This document shows, piece by piece, positions 18,846 to 27,589 of a stretch of 64,000 nt of DNA. Every line of letters starts with the position of its first letter. Position 1 is the first letter of the stretch. Below the pieces are notes generated by a model. It searched no databases. It had not been told where the DNA came from and saw nothing but the letters and a program-made list of their open reading frames with translations. A program made the position numbers and the translations under genes. Source of the stretch: Bifidobacterium boum (GTDB lineage: Bacteria > Actinomycetota > Actinomycetes > Actinomycetales > Bifidobacteriaceae); NCBI RefSeq assembly GCF_000741535.1, contig NZ_JGYQ01000016.1, forward strand, positions 124,001 through 188,000, read 5' to 3'.

Positions 18846-20036
18846 TCAGGCTTGGTCAAGCGCCTGGTCAAGATCGGCGATCAAGTCATCGGCATCCTCG
18901 ATACCCACGGACAGACGCACCAGGTTCGCCGGAACCTCAAGCGTCGTACCGGACACCGAAGCGTGGGTCATGGCCGCCGGCAGCTCAATCAGGGATTCCA
19001 CGCCGCCCAGCGATTCAGCGAGCGTGAAGATCTTCGTGGCTGCGGCGAACCGCTTGGCCGCCTCGAGACCGCCCTTGAACTGGACGGAAATCATGCCGCC
19101 GAAACCACCGTGCATCTGGCGTGCCGCGATTTCATGACCCGGATGCGATTCAAGACCCGGATACCAGACACGTTCGATCTGCGGCTGGTCCTCGAACCAT
19201 TCGGCGATCTTCAGCGCGTTGCGGCTATGCTGCTTGACACGCAAATCCAAAGTCTTCAGGCCACGGATGTCCAGCCAGGAGTCGAACGGCGACGGTACGG
19301 CGCCCGCGGAATTCTGCAGGAACGCGACCTTGTCGCGCAGCTCCTCGTCATTGAGTACGACCGCACCGCCGACCACATCCGAATGGCCGCCGATGTACTT
19401 GGTCGTCGAGTAGACCACCACGTCGGCACCGTCATCGAGTGGGTGCTGCAGCACCGGGGACGCGAAGGTGTTGTCGACGGCAACCTTCGTACCATGCGCG
19501 TGCGCGACCGCGGTGGTCGCCGCGATATCGGTGATGTTGAGCAGCGGGTTGCTCGGCGTCTCCACCCAGATCCACTCGTAGTGCTTGGATTCGAGGGCCG
19601 CGCTCACCGCCGCGGTGTCGGTGATGTCGACCACGTCAAGGTTCACGCCCCACGGCACGAACACCTTAGACAGCAGGCGGTAGGTGCCGCCGTACACGTC
19701 GTTGCCGAGCAGGACGCTGTCGCCGGGCTTCAAAGTGGAACGCAGCAGCACGTCAATCGCGGCGAGGCCTGACGAGAAGGCGAGCGCATATTTGGCGCCT
19801 TCGATGGCCGCGAGCTGGGCGTCGAAAGAGTCACGCGTCGGGTTGATGGAACGGCTGTAATCATAGCCGTTGCGCAGGCCGCCAACACCATCCTGCTTGA
19901 AGGTGGAGGTCATGTAGATCGGCGTGACGACAGCACCGGTGATCGGGTCGGGCTCCTGGCCGGCGTGGATGGCGCGTGTGGCGAGCTTGGTTGCAGCGAA
20001 ATCCTTGGCGGACTGTTCGAATGAGGCGACGGACAT
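18846..20036 (-). CDS. metB: Cystathionine gamma-synthase / gamma-lyase family enzyme
   Basis: 396 residues; the ATG follows AAAGGAA. PLP-enzyme landmarks of the Cys/Met metabolism family are YDYSRSINPTRDSFDAQLA near the start, AFSSGLAAI, the lysine in YSTTKYIGGHSD, and the C-terminal SLGGVESLIELPAAMTHAS. Members either join an activated homoserine and cysteine or cleave cystathionine; motifs alone do not decide. Its partner 138 bases upstream is a cystathionine beta-synthase-type gene in the same direction, so reverse transsulfuration (homocysteine to cysteine) is a reasonable reading. Length is typical. Confidence 0.93.
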   Translation of the reverse strand: MSVASFEQSAKDFAATKLATRAIHAGQEPDPITGAVVTPIYMTSTFKQDGVGGLRNGYDYSRSINPTRDSFDAQLAAIEGAKYALAFSSGLAAIDVLLRSTLKPGDSVLLGNDVYGGTYRLLSKVFVPWGVNLDVVDITDTAAVSAALESKHYEWIWVETPSNPLLNITDIAATTAVAHAHGTKVAVDNTFASPVLQHPLDDGADVVVYSTTKYIGGHSDVVGGAVVLNDEELRDKVAFLQNSAGAVPSPFDSWLDIRGLKTLDLRVKQHSRNALKIAEWFEDQPQIERVWYPGLESHPGHEIAARQMHGGFGGMISVQFKGGLEAAKRFAAATKIFTLAESLGGVESLIELPAAMTHASVSGTTLEVPANLVRLSVGIEDADDLIADLDQALDQA

Positions 20037-20174
20037 GATGGGTTCCTTTCGGTTGATGCTTATGAGCCTAGATGGTTGTACGGGGTTTGTCCCGCGTGTC
20101 GGTATCGGTTTTGGTGATGACGGGTTGATATCGGATATGCGGTTGATTGCCGGATCGCTGACGTGCGAGCGGAA

Positions 20175-21185
20175 TCACAGGTACTGCTCGGCAATGGACG
20201 GGCTGCTGGTACGGTCGACAACGTCGCCGTAGCCGTTGGCTCGCATCCAGTCGTCGTTGAAAATCTTCTCCAAATAGCTGCGTCCGGAATCCGGCAGCAG
20301 CACGACGACCAGCTGATGTTCGTCCAGATTGTTCTCACGCGCGTATTTGAGTGCTCCGGCGACCGCCATGCCGGAGGAACCGCCGACCAGCAGGCCTTCC
20401 TCCTTGGCCAGGCGGCGGGTCATCTCGAAGGCCTCGGCGTCGGTGACCTGCTTGATGTCGTCGGTGATGTTGCGATCGAAGGCCTCGGGGTAGAAGTCCT
20501 CGCCAACACCCTCGATATTGTACTGGTGGACGTCATTCGGATTGGAGTAGATGGAGCCTTCCGGATCGGCACCAATGACCTTCACGGCCCCGTTGGAGAC
20601 TTCCTTGAGGTAGCGGCCGGTGCCGGAAATCGTACCTCCCGTGCCGATGCCGGCGACAAAATGCGTGACCTTGTGGTCGGTCGCCTCCCAGATTTCCGGG
20701 CCGGTGGTCTCATAGTGGCTGCGCGGACCGTTCGGGTTGCTGTACTGGTTCGGCTTGAACGCGCCGGGGATGGTGGCGGCAAGACGGTCGGACACGTTGT
20801 AGTAGGAACGCGGGTCGTCAGGTGCGACATCGGTCGGGGTGACGACGACTTCGGCGCCATACGCCCGCAACACCGCTCGCTTGGATTCGGACACCTTGTC
20901 GGGCACGACGAAAATCGTACGATAGCCGCGCTGCTGGGCGACCAGGGCGAGGCCGACACCCGTGTTGCCGCTGGTCGGCTCCACAATCACACCGCCGGGC
21001 TTGAGTTGGCCGGACTCCTCCGCCGCGCTGATGATGCGCTCGGCGATGCGATCCTTGGACGAGCCGCCCGGGTTGAAGTACTCGACTTTGACGACGATAT
21101 CCGCTTTCACGTCGTCAGTGACGTGGTGCAAACGGACGAGCGGGGTGTTGCCGATGAGGTCGGTGAGCGAATCGTGGATGTTCAT
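20175..21185 (-). CDS. Cystathionine beta-synthase / cysteine synthase, catalytic core only
   Basis: 336 residues from the ATG at 21185 (MNIHDSLTDLIGNTPLVRL); the longer in-frame reading is non-conserved. The PLP lysine lies in GGSSKDRIAERI, the Asn loop in EPTSGNTGVGLALVA and the phosphate loop in AGIGTGGTISGTGRYLKE. PDKVSESKRAVLRAYGAEVV followed by RSYYNVSDRLA resembles actinobacterial cystathionine beta-synthase more than classical CysK. The regulatory CBS-domain pair seen in longer homologues is absent. It probably condenses homocysteine (or O-acetylserine with sulfide) to make cystathionine or cysteine, acting with MetB next door. Confidence 0.88.
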   Translation of the reverse strand: MNIHDSLTDLIGNTPLVRLHHVTDDVKADIVVKVEYFNPGGSSKDRIAERIISAAEESGQLKPGGVIVEPTSGNTGVGLALVAQQRGYRTIFVVPDKVSESKRAVLRAYGAEVVVTPTDVAPDDPRSYYNVSDRLAATIPGAFKPNQYSNPNGPRSHYETTGPEIWEATDHKVTHFVAGIGTGGTISGTGRYLKEVSNGAVKVIGADPEGSIYSNPNDVHQYNIEGVGEDFYPEAFDRNITDDIKQVTDAEAFEMTRRLAKEEGLLVGGSSGMAVAGALKYARENNLDEHQLVVVLLPDSGRSYLEKIFNDDWMRANGYGDVVDRTSSPSIAEQYL

Positions 21186-21709
21186 GATATCTCGTTTCTG
21201 TGCTTGGGCTCTATGCTTGGGCTGCTTGTCAGCTGGTTGATGGATGGGTTCATGGGCTTGGTGCCTGGCCATCGGTTGATTGCACAAGAAACGGATTCCG
21301 GAACAGGTACCGGCTGTTCCGACCACACTGATTTGGGTCGATGCCCGACAGTATCGTGTCGACTCATCGTGATTGCGTCATCATCCAACGTCTGCGTTAT
21401 TCATCGTTCGTCTCACTGTGATGATGCGCAGATCCGCATGCCCTTCCATGTGGTCTGCCGGAATCCTATCTCAAGTTGTGCGTTGTCAACCGCTCGCCAA
21501 GGGGCGTCGGTTAGCGACAACAACAACATGAGAAATACATCATGGCTTTTACGGTAGCACGACCCTTGACAACGGCGTGTCTCGGCGTCTCACATCGTAA
21601 GACAGCTGACAAGACACATGCAGCGGCGTGATCCCCCGATGCTGCGAATACATCACCTTGAGCGCCCTCGAACCCCTGAAATCCTGAGATTCTGAGTTAC
21701 AGTGGAATC
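21186..21709. other. Divergent intergenic region, no gene seen
   Basis: 524 bases between the cystathionine synthase start and the membrane protein start. No ORF with family features, no S-box or T-box pattern and no family A or B dyad was found. The only signal noted is the weak promoter listed separately. Confidence 0.5.
21463..21489 (-). promoter_or_regulatory. Weak candidate promoter for the cystathionine synthase gene
   Basis: On the minus strand a perfect TTGACA (21489-21484) is followed after 15 bases by TAGGAT (21468-21463). The spacer is short, so the call is tentative. Confidence 0.25.
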
Positions 21710-23450
21710 ATGCACAGCACCGACACCGACCCAGACAACGCTCCGGAGCCCGCAAACGACAGCACCGCCGCCAACCGACAGAACGCCGCCACGGCAACCC
21801 TCGAACGCTCCAAGCCCCACACCCGGCACCGCATCTTCCGATGCCTGCGACCGGACTGGCTGCCGTTCGCCATCCTGTGGGTCGTGGCGTCAGTCGTCAT
21901 CGTACTGCTCACCATCTCAACCCATCCGGCCGACAGCACATACCCAATGCACTACGCCGGCGGAACATTCCTCGTGGACCAGGCGCAGTATCAGCGGCTC
22001 GCAGACGCGTTCCTCCACGGCCACACATGGATCGACACCCATGTACCCGACTGGCTCGCCACCATGGGCAACCCGTACGACTCGCAGGCCAGAGGCGCCT
22101 TGGGAGCAGCCAGCGGCGACCCGTCACTGTGGGATTGGGCGTTCTATCACGGCCGCTATTACTGCTATTTCGGGCCGCTCCCGGCAATCGTGTTGTTCGC
22201 ACCATACAAAAGCACTGACAGGAACAGACCTGCCGACCGCAGCCGCGTGCGCAATCCTGGCTATCGCAGCATGCGCATCACTGACGTTCCTCGTGCAGAC
22301 CCTGTGGAAACGATTCTGGAAGGGGACGCCGCGTTGGTTCGCCGTACTGACATGCACCGCAATCATCGCAGCATCAGGCCTGTCCTACCTGGTCCTCGTC
22401 CCTTGGTTCTACTCGATTCCGATGCTCGCCTCGTTGGCGCTCGCACCCGCGGGAATCGCATTCTGGGCGCGTTCCGCTGATGATGTCGGCTCCGCTCCCC
22501 GAACCGGTATGGTCGCGGCGGGATCAACACTTGTCGCGCTCACCATCACATGCAGACCGACATTCATACTGACGGCGGTCTTCGGTCTTATCTTGTTGTG
22601 GCCGCACATCAGATCACGCGAGATGCTCTCCGTTCGGTCACGCCACGCGATTCAAGCCAGTCTCGCGGCAATCGTGCCGTTCCTTCTCGCCGGAGGCGCG
22701 ATGATGTGGTACAACGCCGCCAGATTCGACAATCCGTTTGACTTTGGCGCTACATACAATCTGACGGGTTTTGATATGACACAACGGTATGTCAGCCCGC
22801 AAGCCCGGCTGTTCGGCGCGGCCCTGCTATTGTTCGCCCCAATCAGGTTCATGCGCGAGTTTCCGTTCACCGCGGATGTCTTCGCCGCGGACGCCACGAA
22901 TCCTTGGGCGTTCCTGATCCGCAACAGAAACGTCATCGCGGAGCCGACCGTGGGCGGTATCGTCGCTCTGTCGCCAATCTGCCTGCTCGCGCTTCCGGCG
23001 GTCATCTGGTTCATTGTCTCACGCGTCTCACGCAAACGGACGGAAGCAGCCGGGATGACAGGGATGCCGACGGTGACGTCATCCGGAATGCAGTCAGAGA
23101 AGTCGTCAAAAGGAACGTGGCAAAGAACGTCAAGGTCATGCGCAATCGGCATCACGTGTCTGCTTCTTGTCGGTGTTATCGCGTGTATCGACAGTCCTGC
23201 AGGCGTCAACGCGCGATATATGTGTGATATGGCGTGGCTGGCGGTCATCGGAACCATGTGTCTGCTGATGCCGATGGAGGCGGCAAGCCGCAAGAAGGGA
23301 CATCGCTGGCTGACCATCACGATTGTGGCTTTCTTGGTGTTCGGACTCGTGTTGCAGGCGCTTTGGCTGATGACGACCGGACGATTCGAAGCTTGGAACG
23401 TCTCGAATCCTGCGCTATACGCGTGGCTGCAGGGAGTGTTCACGCGCTGA
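21710..23450 (+). pseudogene. Multi-pass membrane protein gene with a single-base frameshift
   Basis: The N-terminal part starts at ATG 21710 and reads a polar head and a membrane helix (LPFAILWVVASVVIVLLTIS), then FYHGRYYCYFGPLPAIVLFAPYK. At the A4 run 22208-22211 the sensible reading moves by +1 and continues ALTGTDLPTAAACAILAIAACASLTFLVQTLWKRF through about eight more hydrophobic segments to the stop at 23450. Removing one A restores one protein of about 580 residues. A 582-codon ORF exists in the second frame from 21702, but its first 170 codons are a Pro/Thr/Ser-rich nonsense reading. The product resembles actinobacterial multi-pass glycosyltransferase-like membrane proteins, but I do not recognise the family. 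It could be an inactive gene, a slippage-controlled gene or a base-calling error. Confidence 0.75.
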
Positions 23451-23658
23451 GCGCGTCTGCCGCTGCGGGTTTTACTGCGATCTGTTCGCGACCAGTCCCC
23501 ATTAGAATGGTTGCGAGCGAGATGCGGCGCCTATTGACTCATCCATCAGGCGATATTCGTTAGACGATAGACAACATGCGTTAAACAACATGCGTTAAGC
23601 ACAGTCAACCAACAACAGACAGCATCATCAGCCCACGCCCTCTGCCTCATTTCTTTGA

Positions 23659-24554
23659 TTGTGAGTCACCACTCACAACGAATCCACTCGGTCAAACTAT
23701 CCAGACCGTGCATGCTCCGACTCATCTTCCAATTGTGAGTCACCACTCACAATCAAAGAACTTTCATGCACCAACCGCACCTGCAACAGGCAATTGCTCA
23801 TGCTGATTGTGAGCAGCCACTCACAACGACGCATCAACGTCTGCAGATTCGCATCGGAACACCGCACTCTCCCGTTGGCTGTGAGTCACCATTCACAACG
23901 AAGAGACATCAGCTCACGAACCACCCCCGCAACGGCTCACTGCCCCGTTGGTTGTGAGCGACCGTCCACAACCAGCTCGAACGCAGAGCGACCGGCACAT
24001 GCTTCCACACAAATAGTTCGTTGATTGTGAGTCACCATTCACAACGAAGAACTCAAGTCGCGAAAATCATGCCGACCTCGCCCAAACCACCAACCAATTG
24101 TGAGTCGTCACTCACAATCAGCAGTCACAACCACCCCAACCATACCTGCAATGCTTACTCCCACTCTTGATTGTGAGTCGCCACTCACAACCAGTGGTTG
24201 AACGGCTGAAACTCCGAGCGCCGCCACACGAGTCGTCTGCCGATTGTGAGCACCGACTCACAATCAATGCAGGTGACCACACTGTATCCGCCCAGCCGCA
24301 TTGCCGACTCACCGATTGTGAGCGACCACTCACAACCAACGGACGTTGACTTACCAGCCGCTCCCGCAATGACTAACCCTCACGTTGATTGTGAGTCACC
24401 ACTCACAACGAAACAAGAGAATCCGCGAATCGGCCTCGAATCGTAAACACTTGACCGCTGGTTGTGAGTGACGACTCACAATCAACTACAGTGCGGGGTA
24501 GTCGACACACATTGTCGCACGAACGACTCATTGATTGTGAGCGGCCACTCACAA
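23659..24554. repeat. Phased dyad array A1 (family A, 13 copies, 73 bp period)
   Basis: Thirteen 20-bp dyads, TTGTGAG-N6-CTCACAA, start at 23659, 23733, 23807, 23879, 23952, 24025, 24098, 24171, 24244, 24316, 24389, 24462 and 24535. The intervals are 74, 74, 72, 73, 73, 73, 73, 73, 72, 73, 73 and 73, a mean of exactly 73.0. Left arms are nearly invariant; only 23879 has CTGTGAG. Right arms vary slightly (TTCACAA at 23879 and 24025, TCCACAA at 23952). The six central bases vary (mostly TCACCA, TCGCCA, CGGCCA). The flanks are often GAT on the left and C(G/C)A on the right. The array fills the gap between the broken membrane gene and the 2-hydroxyacid dehydrogenase, apart from about 200 bases on the left that contain a short direct repeat (ACATGCGTTAA twice near 23575-23598). 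Confidence 0.92.
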
Positions 24555-24664
24555 TCAGGTAAGGGGCTAGGGATGTCACTACATCCTCAACCCCAACGCC
24601 AACACCAACGCACACCGAAATGCGCTCGCAACACTGCCGGCACGCGTGCGTCTAAGGTGGAAGC

Positions 24665-25702
24665 ATGAGCGAAACACCAACATCAGCCACAGCAGACATC
24701 CGGCCAATCATCGAAACCCAACCCGAACGCACCGACCTGCCGTTGGCTGTCATGCCAGTGGTTGTGGATTCAATGATCCCGTATTTCAAGGAGAACATCA
24801 GCCTGTTGCACGACGTGGTCCGACTACGCATGTACGGCGATTTCACACTCGACGAAAACACCATCGTCAGCCGTTGCCAGGACGCCGACGCCGTCATGGT
24901 TATCGGATTCCATGTCACCGACGCGATATTCGACCGCCTGACCCAAGATGCCCACGTACGCTGCTTCGCGTTCGGCGGCACCGGCGTCGCCAGCTACATC
25001 AACCTGCAATCCGCCCGCGAACGCGGGGTGCGCGTGTGCAACGTCGTGCGCTACGGCGATCATGCGGTCGCCGAGCACACTTTCGCGCTGCTGATGGAAC
25101 TCGCCCGGCACGTCGGCGATCTCAACCGTCAGGTACACGCCGGCAGCTGGGAAGGCGCCGACGGATACGCTTTGCACGGCAAGACGGTCGGATTGGTGGG
25201 ATTCGGCGGCATCGGCCAGGTGTTCGCGCGCATGCTCCAAGGCTTCGGCATGAACGTGCTCGTATGGAACTCGCATCTTGACCAGGACGCCGTCGCACGG
25301 CTCGGGGTCACGCCGGTCGACGATATGAGCGACATGTTCGAACAATCCGACATCATCTCCCTGCATATGCCGCTGCTCGCTGCAACCAAAGGCATCGTCA
25401 CCGCGCAATCGCTGGAGCATATCAAGCCCGGCACGCTGTTCATCAACACCGCGCGCGCCGAAGTCATCGAACAGGGGGCGCTCGCCAAGCGACTGGCTCG
25501 CGGGGATGTGAAGGCCGCGTTGGATGTGTTCGAGCACGAGCCGCTTGCCCAAGACGACCCGTTGCGCCAAGTGCCGGGCATCATCCTGACTCCGCATGTC
25601 GCCTGGCGTAACGAAGAAGCGTACCACAACCTGACGCGCCAAGTGTTCCAGTCGGTCGCCTCGTTCGCGGCAGGCGGCGATTTCAACGCGGTCGTCAAAT
25701 AG
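24665..25702 (+). CDS. D-isomer-specific 2-hydroxyacid dehydrogenase family protein
   Basis: 345 residues; the ATG at 24665 follows AAGGTGG. The NAD-binding loop is GLVGFGGIGQVFARML near residue 180. The catalytic triad is readable as the arginine in FINTARAEVIE, the glutamate in LDVFEHEPL and the histidine in ILTPHVAWRNEEA. RVCNVVRYGDHAVAEHTFALLMELAR precedes the nucleotide domain. The family reduces 2-keto acids or oxidises D-2-hydroxyacids with NAD(P); candidates include D-lactate, phosphoglycerate or hydroxyisocaproate type substrates. It stands alone, starting 110 bases after array A1 and ending at a convergent hairpin. Confidence 0.88.
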   Translation: MSETPTSATADIRPIIETQPERTDLPLAVMPVVVDSMIPYFKENISLLHDVVRLRMYGDFTLDENTIVSRCQDADAVMVIGFHVTDAIFDRLTQDAHVRCFAFGGTGVASYINLQSARERGVRVCNVVRYGDHAVAEHTFALLMELARHVGDLNRQVHAGSWEGADGYALHGKTVGLVGFGGIGQVFARMLQGFGMNVLVWNSHLDQDAVARLGVTPVDDMSDMFEQSDIISLHMPLLAATKGIVTAQSLEHIKPGTLFINTARAEVIEQGALAKRLARGDVKAALDVFEHEPLAQDDPLRQVPGIILTPHVAWRNEEAYHNLTRQVFQSVASFAAGGDFNAVVK

Positions 25703-25770
25703 TCAAGCGATCCAATAGTCAGCTGGCAACAACAATCATCCGTCGCAATCAACCTGCTTGATCATACTCA

Positions 25771-25812
25771 GCTTCTGCCGACACTGAGCATCACACCAGT
25801 GTCGGCAGAAGC
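25771..25812. terminator. Bidirectional hairpin terminator, copy 2 of a repeated hairpin
   Basis: A perfect 16-bp stem beginning GCTTCTGCCGACACTG, with loop AGCATCACAC, lies between the convergent dehydrogenase and oppF-like genes. It is near-identical in design to the hairpin at 14135-14178. Confidence 0.8.
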
Positions 25813-25872
25813 AGGAGTCTATGGCGAGCGGCTTGTGGGCTATCATAGCGCTCGGTATCTGTTCCCCCCGTA

Positions 25873-26727
25873 TCACCACGCGGCGGCAGCGATGAGTTGC
25901 TTGGTATAGGCGGATTGCGGATTCGCGAGCAGGTCGCCGGTGGCACCCGTTTCTTCGATGCGTCCGTCGTGCAGCACGACAATCCGATCGGCGAGCTGCT
26001 GTACAACACCCAAATCGTGAGACACGATGACCATCGCCATATGCGGCTGACGCCGCCGGATTTCCGTCAGCGCGTCCAAGATTTGGACACGACCCGACAC
26101 GTCGACCGCGCTCATCGGCTCATCGGCAAGCATGATTCGGGGTTGTGCGACCATCGCCCGCGCGATGGCGACCCGCTGCGCTTGTCCGCCTGACATATCG
26201 AGCGGATACCGTCCGATGAAATCGTCGGGGTCAAGCCCAACCATGGCCAGCGCCCCACGAACCGCCGCATCGATGGCTTCCCCATCGCCTGCACTATGCC
26301 GCCGACGCCCGCTGCGAGCAGCGCGCACAACCAGCCCTTCCGCAATCGAACGCCCCGCACTCCAGCGTGGGTCGAGCGAAGTGAACGGGTTTTGGAATAC
26401 GATCCCGGATTCCACACGCAACTGTCGCATCGCCGCGGAACGCGGACCGGCAAGCAGCCCACCCCGATACCTGACTGTTCCGGCATCCGCCGTATCCAGA
26501 CCGAACATGATGCGTGTCAACGTGGTTTTGCCACACCCCGAGCCGCCGATCACAGCCACGCACTCGCCTTCCCGCACGTCCATATCCACGTCATGCAACG
26601 CTTGGATGCGGTGCGTGCGCGTGCCGAAGAATTTGCAGATTCCACGAGCGGCGAGCAGTACCGTCCCGTTTGACGGTTCGGCCGACTCATGCTTCCGCAT
26701 TGCCGTCTGCTCATTCGTTTCACGCAT
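25873..26727 (-). CDS. Oligopeptide/nickel-type ABC transporter ATP-binding protein (OppF-like)
   Basis: 284 residues. The ATG overlaps the end of the preceding ATPase gene by 8 bases and follows CCGGAG. Walker A is VIGGSGCGKTTLTRIMFG, the Q-loop region GIVFQNPFTSLDPRWS, the signature [16 protein letters not shown], Walker B IMLADEPMSAVD and the switch histidine VSHDLG. It is shorter than typical OppF (about 320), lacking much of the C-terminal oligopeptide-transporter extension; the end is TKQLIAAAAW. It energises the transporter encoded by the four genes upstream. Confidence 0.92.
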   Translation of the reverse strand: MRETNEQTAMRKHESAEPSNGTVLLAARGICKFFGTRTHRIQALHDVDMDVREGECVAVIGGSGCGKTTLTRIMFGLDTADAGTVRYRGGLLAGPRSAAMRQLRVESGIVFQNPFTSLDPRWSAGRSIAEGLVVRAARSGRRRHSAGDGEAIDAAVRGALAMVGLDPDDFIGRYPLDMSGGQAQRVAIARAMVAQPRIMLADEPMSAVDVSGRVQILDALTEIRRRQPHMAMVIVSHDLGVVQQLADRIVVLHDGRIEETGATGDLLANPQSAYTKQLIAAAAW

Positions 26728-27589
26728 GATGATGCTCCGGATTCACGTTCAATGTCAATGTTTTCGCAGCGTTCACCAGCAACCGCGTCTGCGGTTGCCG
26801 CGGGTCGTGCAGCAATGCCGCCGTATCACCGGTCTCGATGATACGACCACGGTCAATCACCATGCACCGGGTGGTCGCCCGTGACAACACCGCGAAATCA
26901 TGGGTGATGAACAGCATGGACGCCCCCGCGGATTCCACCAGTGAGACCAGCAGATCAATGATCGAACGCTGCACAATGGCGTCAAGCGCCGTAGTCGGCT
27001 CGTCCGCAATAATCAGCCGCGGTGAAGTGATCAACGCTGTCGCGATACCGACACGCTGCTGCTGTCCGCCGGAAAGCTCATGCGGGTAGGATCCGGCAAG
27101 CGAAGCCGGCAATCCGACCCGTTCAAGCATGGTCATCACCCGGTCACGGCGTTCGCCCGCATCAAGATCATAATGCAGGCGCAACGGCAGGCACACTTGC
27201 TGCTCGACGCTCAGCACGGGGTTGAGCGCAGCCCCCGGATTCTGGAACACCAAGCCCACATAGCGTCCTCGCAAAGCAGCGAACGCCGCGTCGTCGCCAG
27301 CTTGGAGCCGCGTGCCGCCCATAGTGATATCACCGCCCACGCGGGCGGCGCGTGGCAGCAGCCCGGTGATGGCCTTGACCAGCATCGACTTGCCTGATCC
27401 GGAGGCTCCAATCAATCCGACACGCTCGCTGGCACCGATATCAAGCGTGACATCGTCCAGCACCGTCTTGTCCGCAATCTGCACGCTCAGATCGCGCACG
27501 CGCAGTATCTCGCCGCTTGTGGCAAGTTGCGGGCGTGTCGCGACATCAACATCTTGTGCCATGGCGTCTTTCATATCCGTCCGGTTCAT
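26720..27589 (-). CDS. Oligopeptide/nickel-type ABC transporter ATP-binding protein (OppD-like)
   Basis: 289 residues from the ATG at 27589, which overlaps the stop of the permease gene (ATGA) and follows GGGAG; the longer in-frame reading lies inside the permease gene and is rejected. Walker A is LIGASGSGKSMLVKAITG, the Q-loop LVFQNPGAALNPVLS, the signature [16 protein letters not shown], Walker B LIIADEPTTALD and the switch ITHDFAV. With the next gene it forms the nucleotide-binding pair of the importer. Confidence 0.92.
   Translation of the reverse strand: MNRTDMKDAMAQDVDVATRPQLATSGEILRVRDLSVQIADKTVLDDVTLDIGASERVGLIGASGSGKSMLVKAITGLLPRAARVGGDITMGGTRLQAGDDAAFAALRGRYVGLVFQNPGAALNPVLSVEQQVCLPLRLHYDLDAGERRDRVMTMLERVGLPASLAGSYPHELSGGQQQRVGIATALITSPRLIIADEPTTALDAIVQRSIIDLLVSLVESAGASMLFITHDFAVLSRATTRCMVIDRGRIIETGDTAALLHDPRQPQTRLLVNAAKTLTLNVNPEHHHA

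Noticed and set aside
21702-23450. A single intact 582-codon gene
   Set aside because: Its first third has a composition typical of an out-of-frame reading, while the overlapping frame from 21710 gives a credible membrane protein start.
23659-24554. CRISPR array
   Set aside because: The repeats are only 20 bp with a variable centre, point mutations are spread over all copies, the intervening segments are about 53 bp and carry weak similarity to each other, and no cas genes lie in the window.
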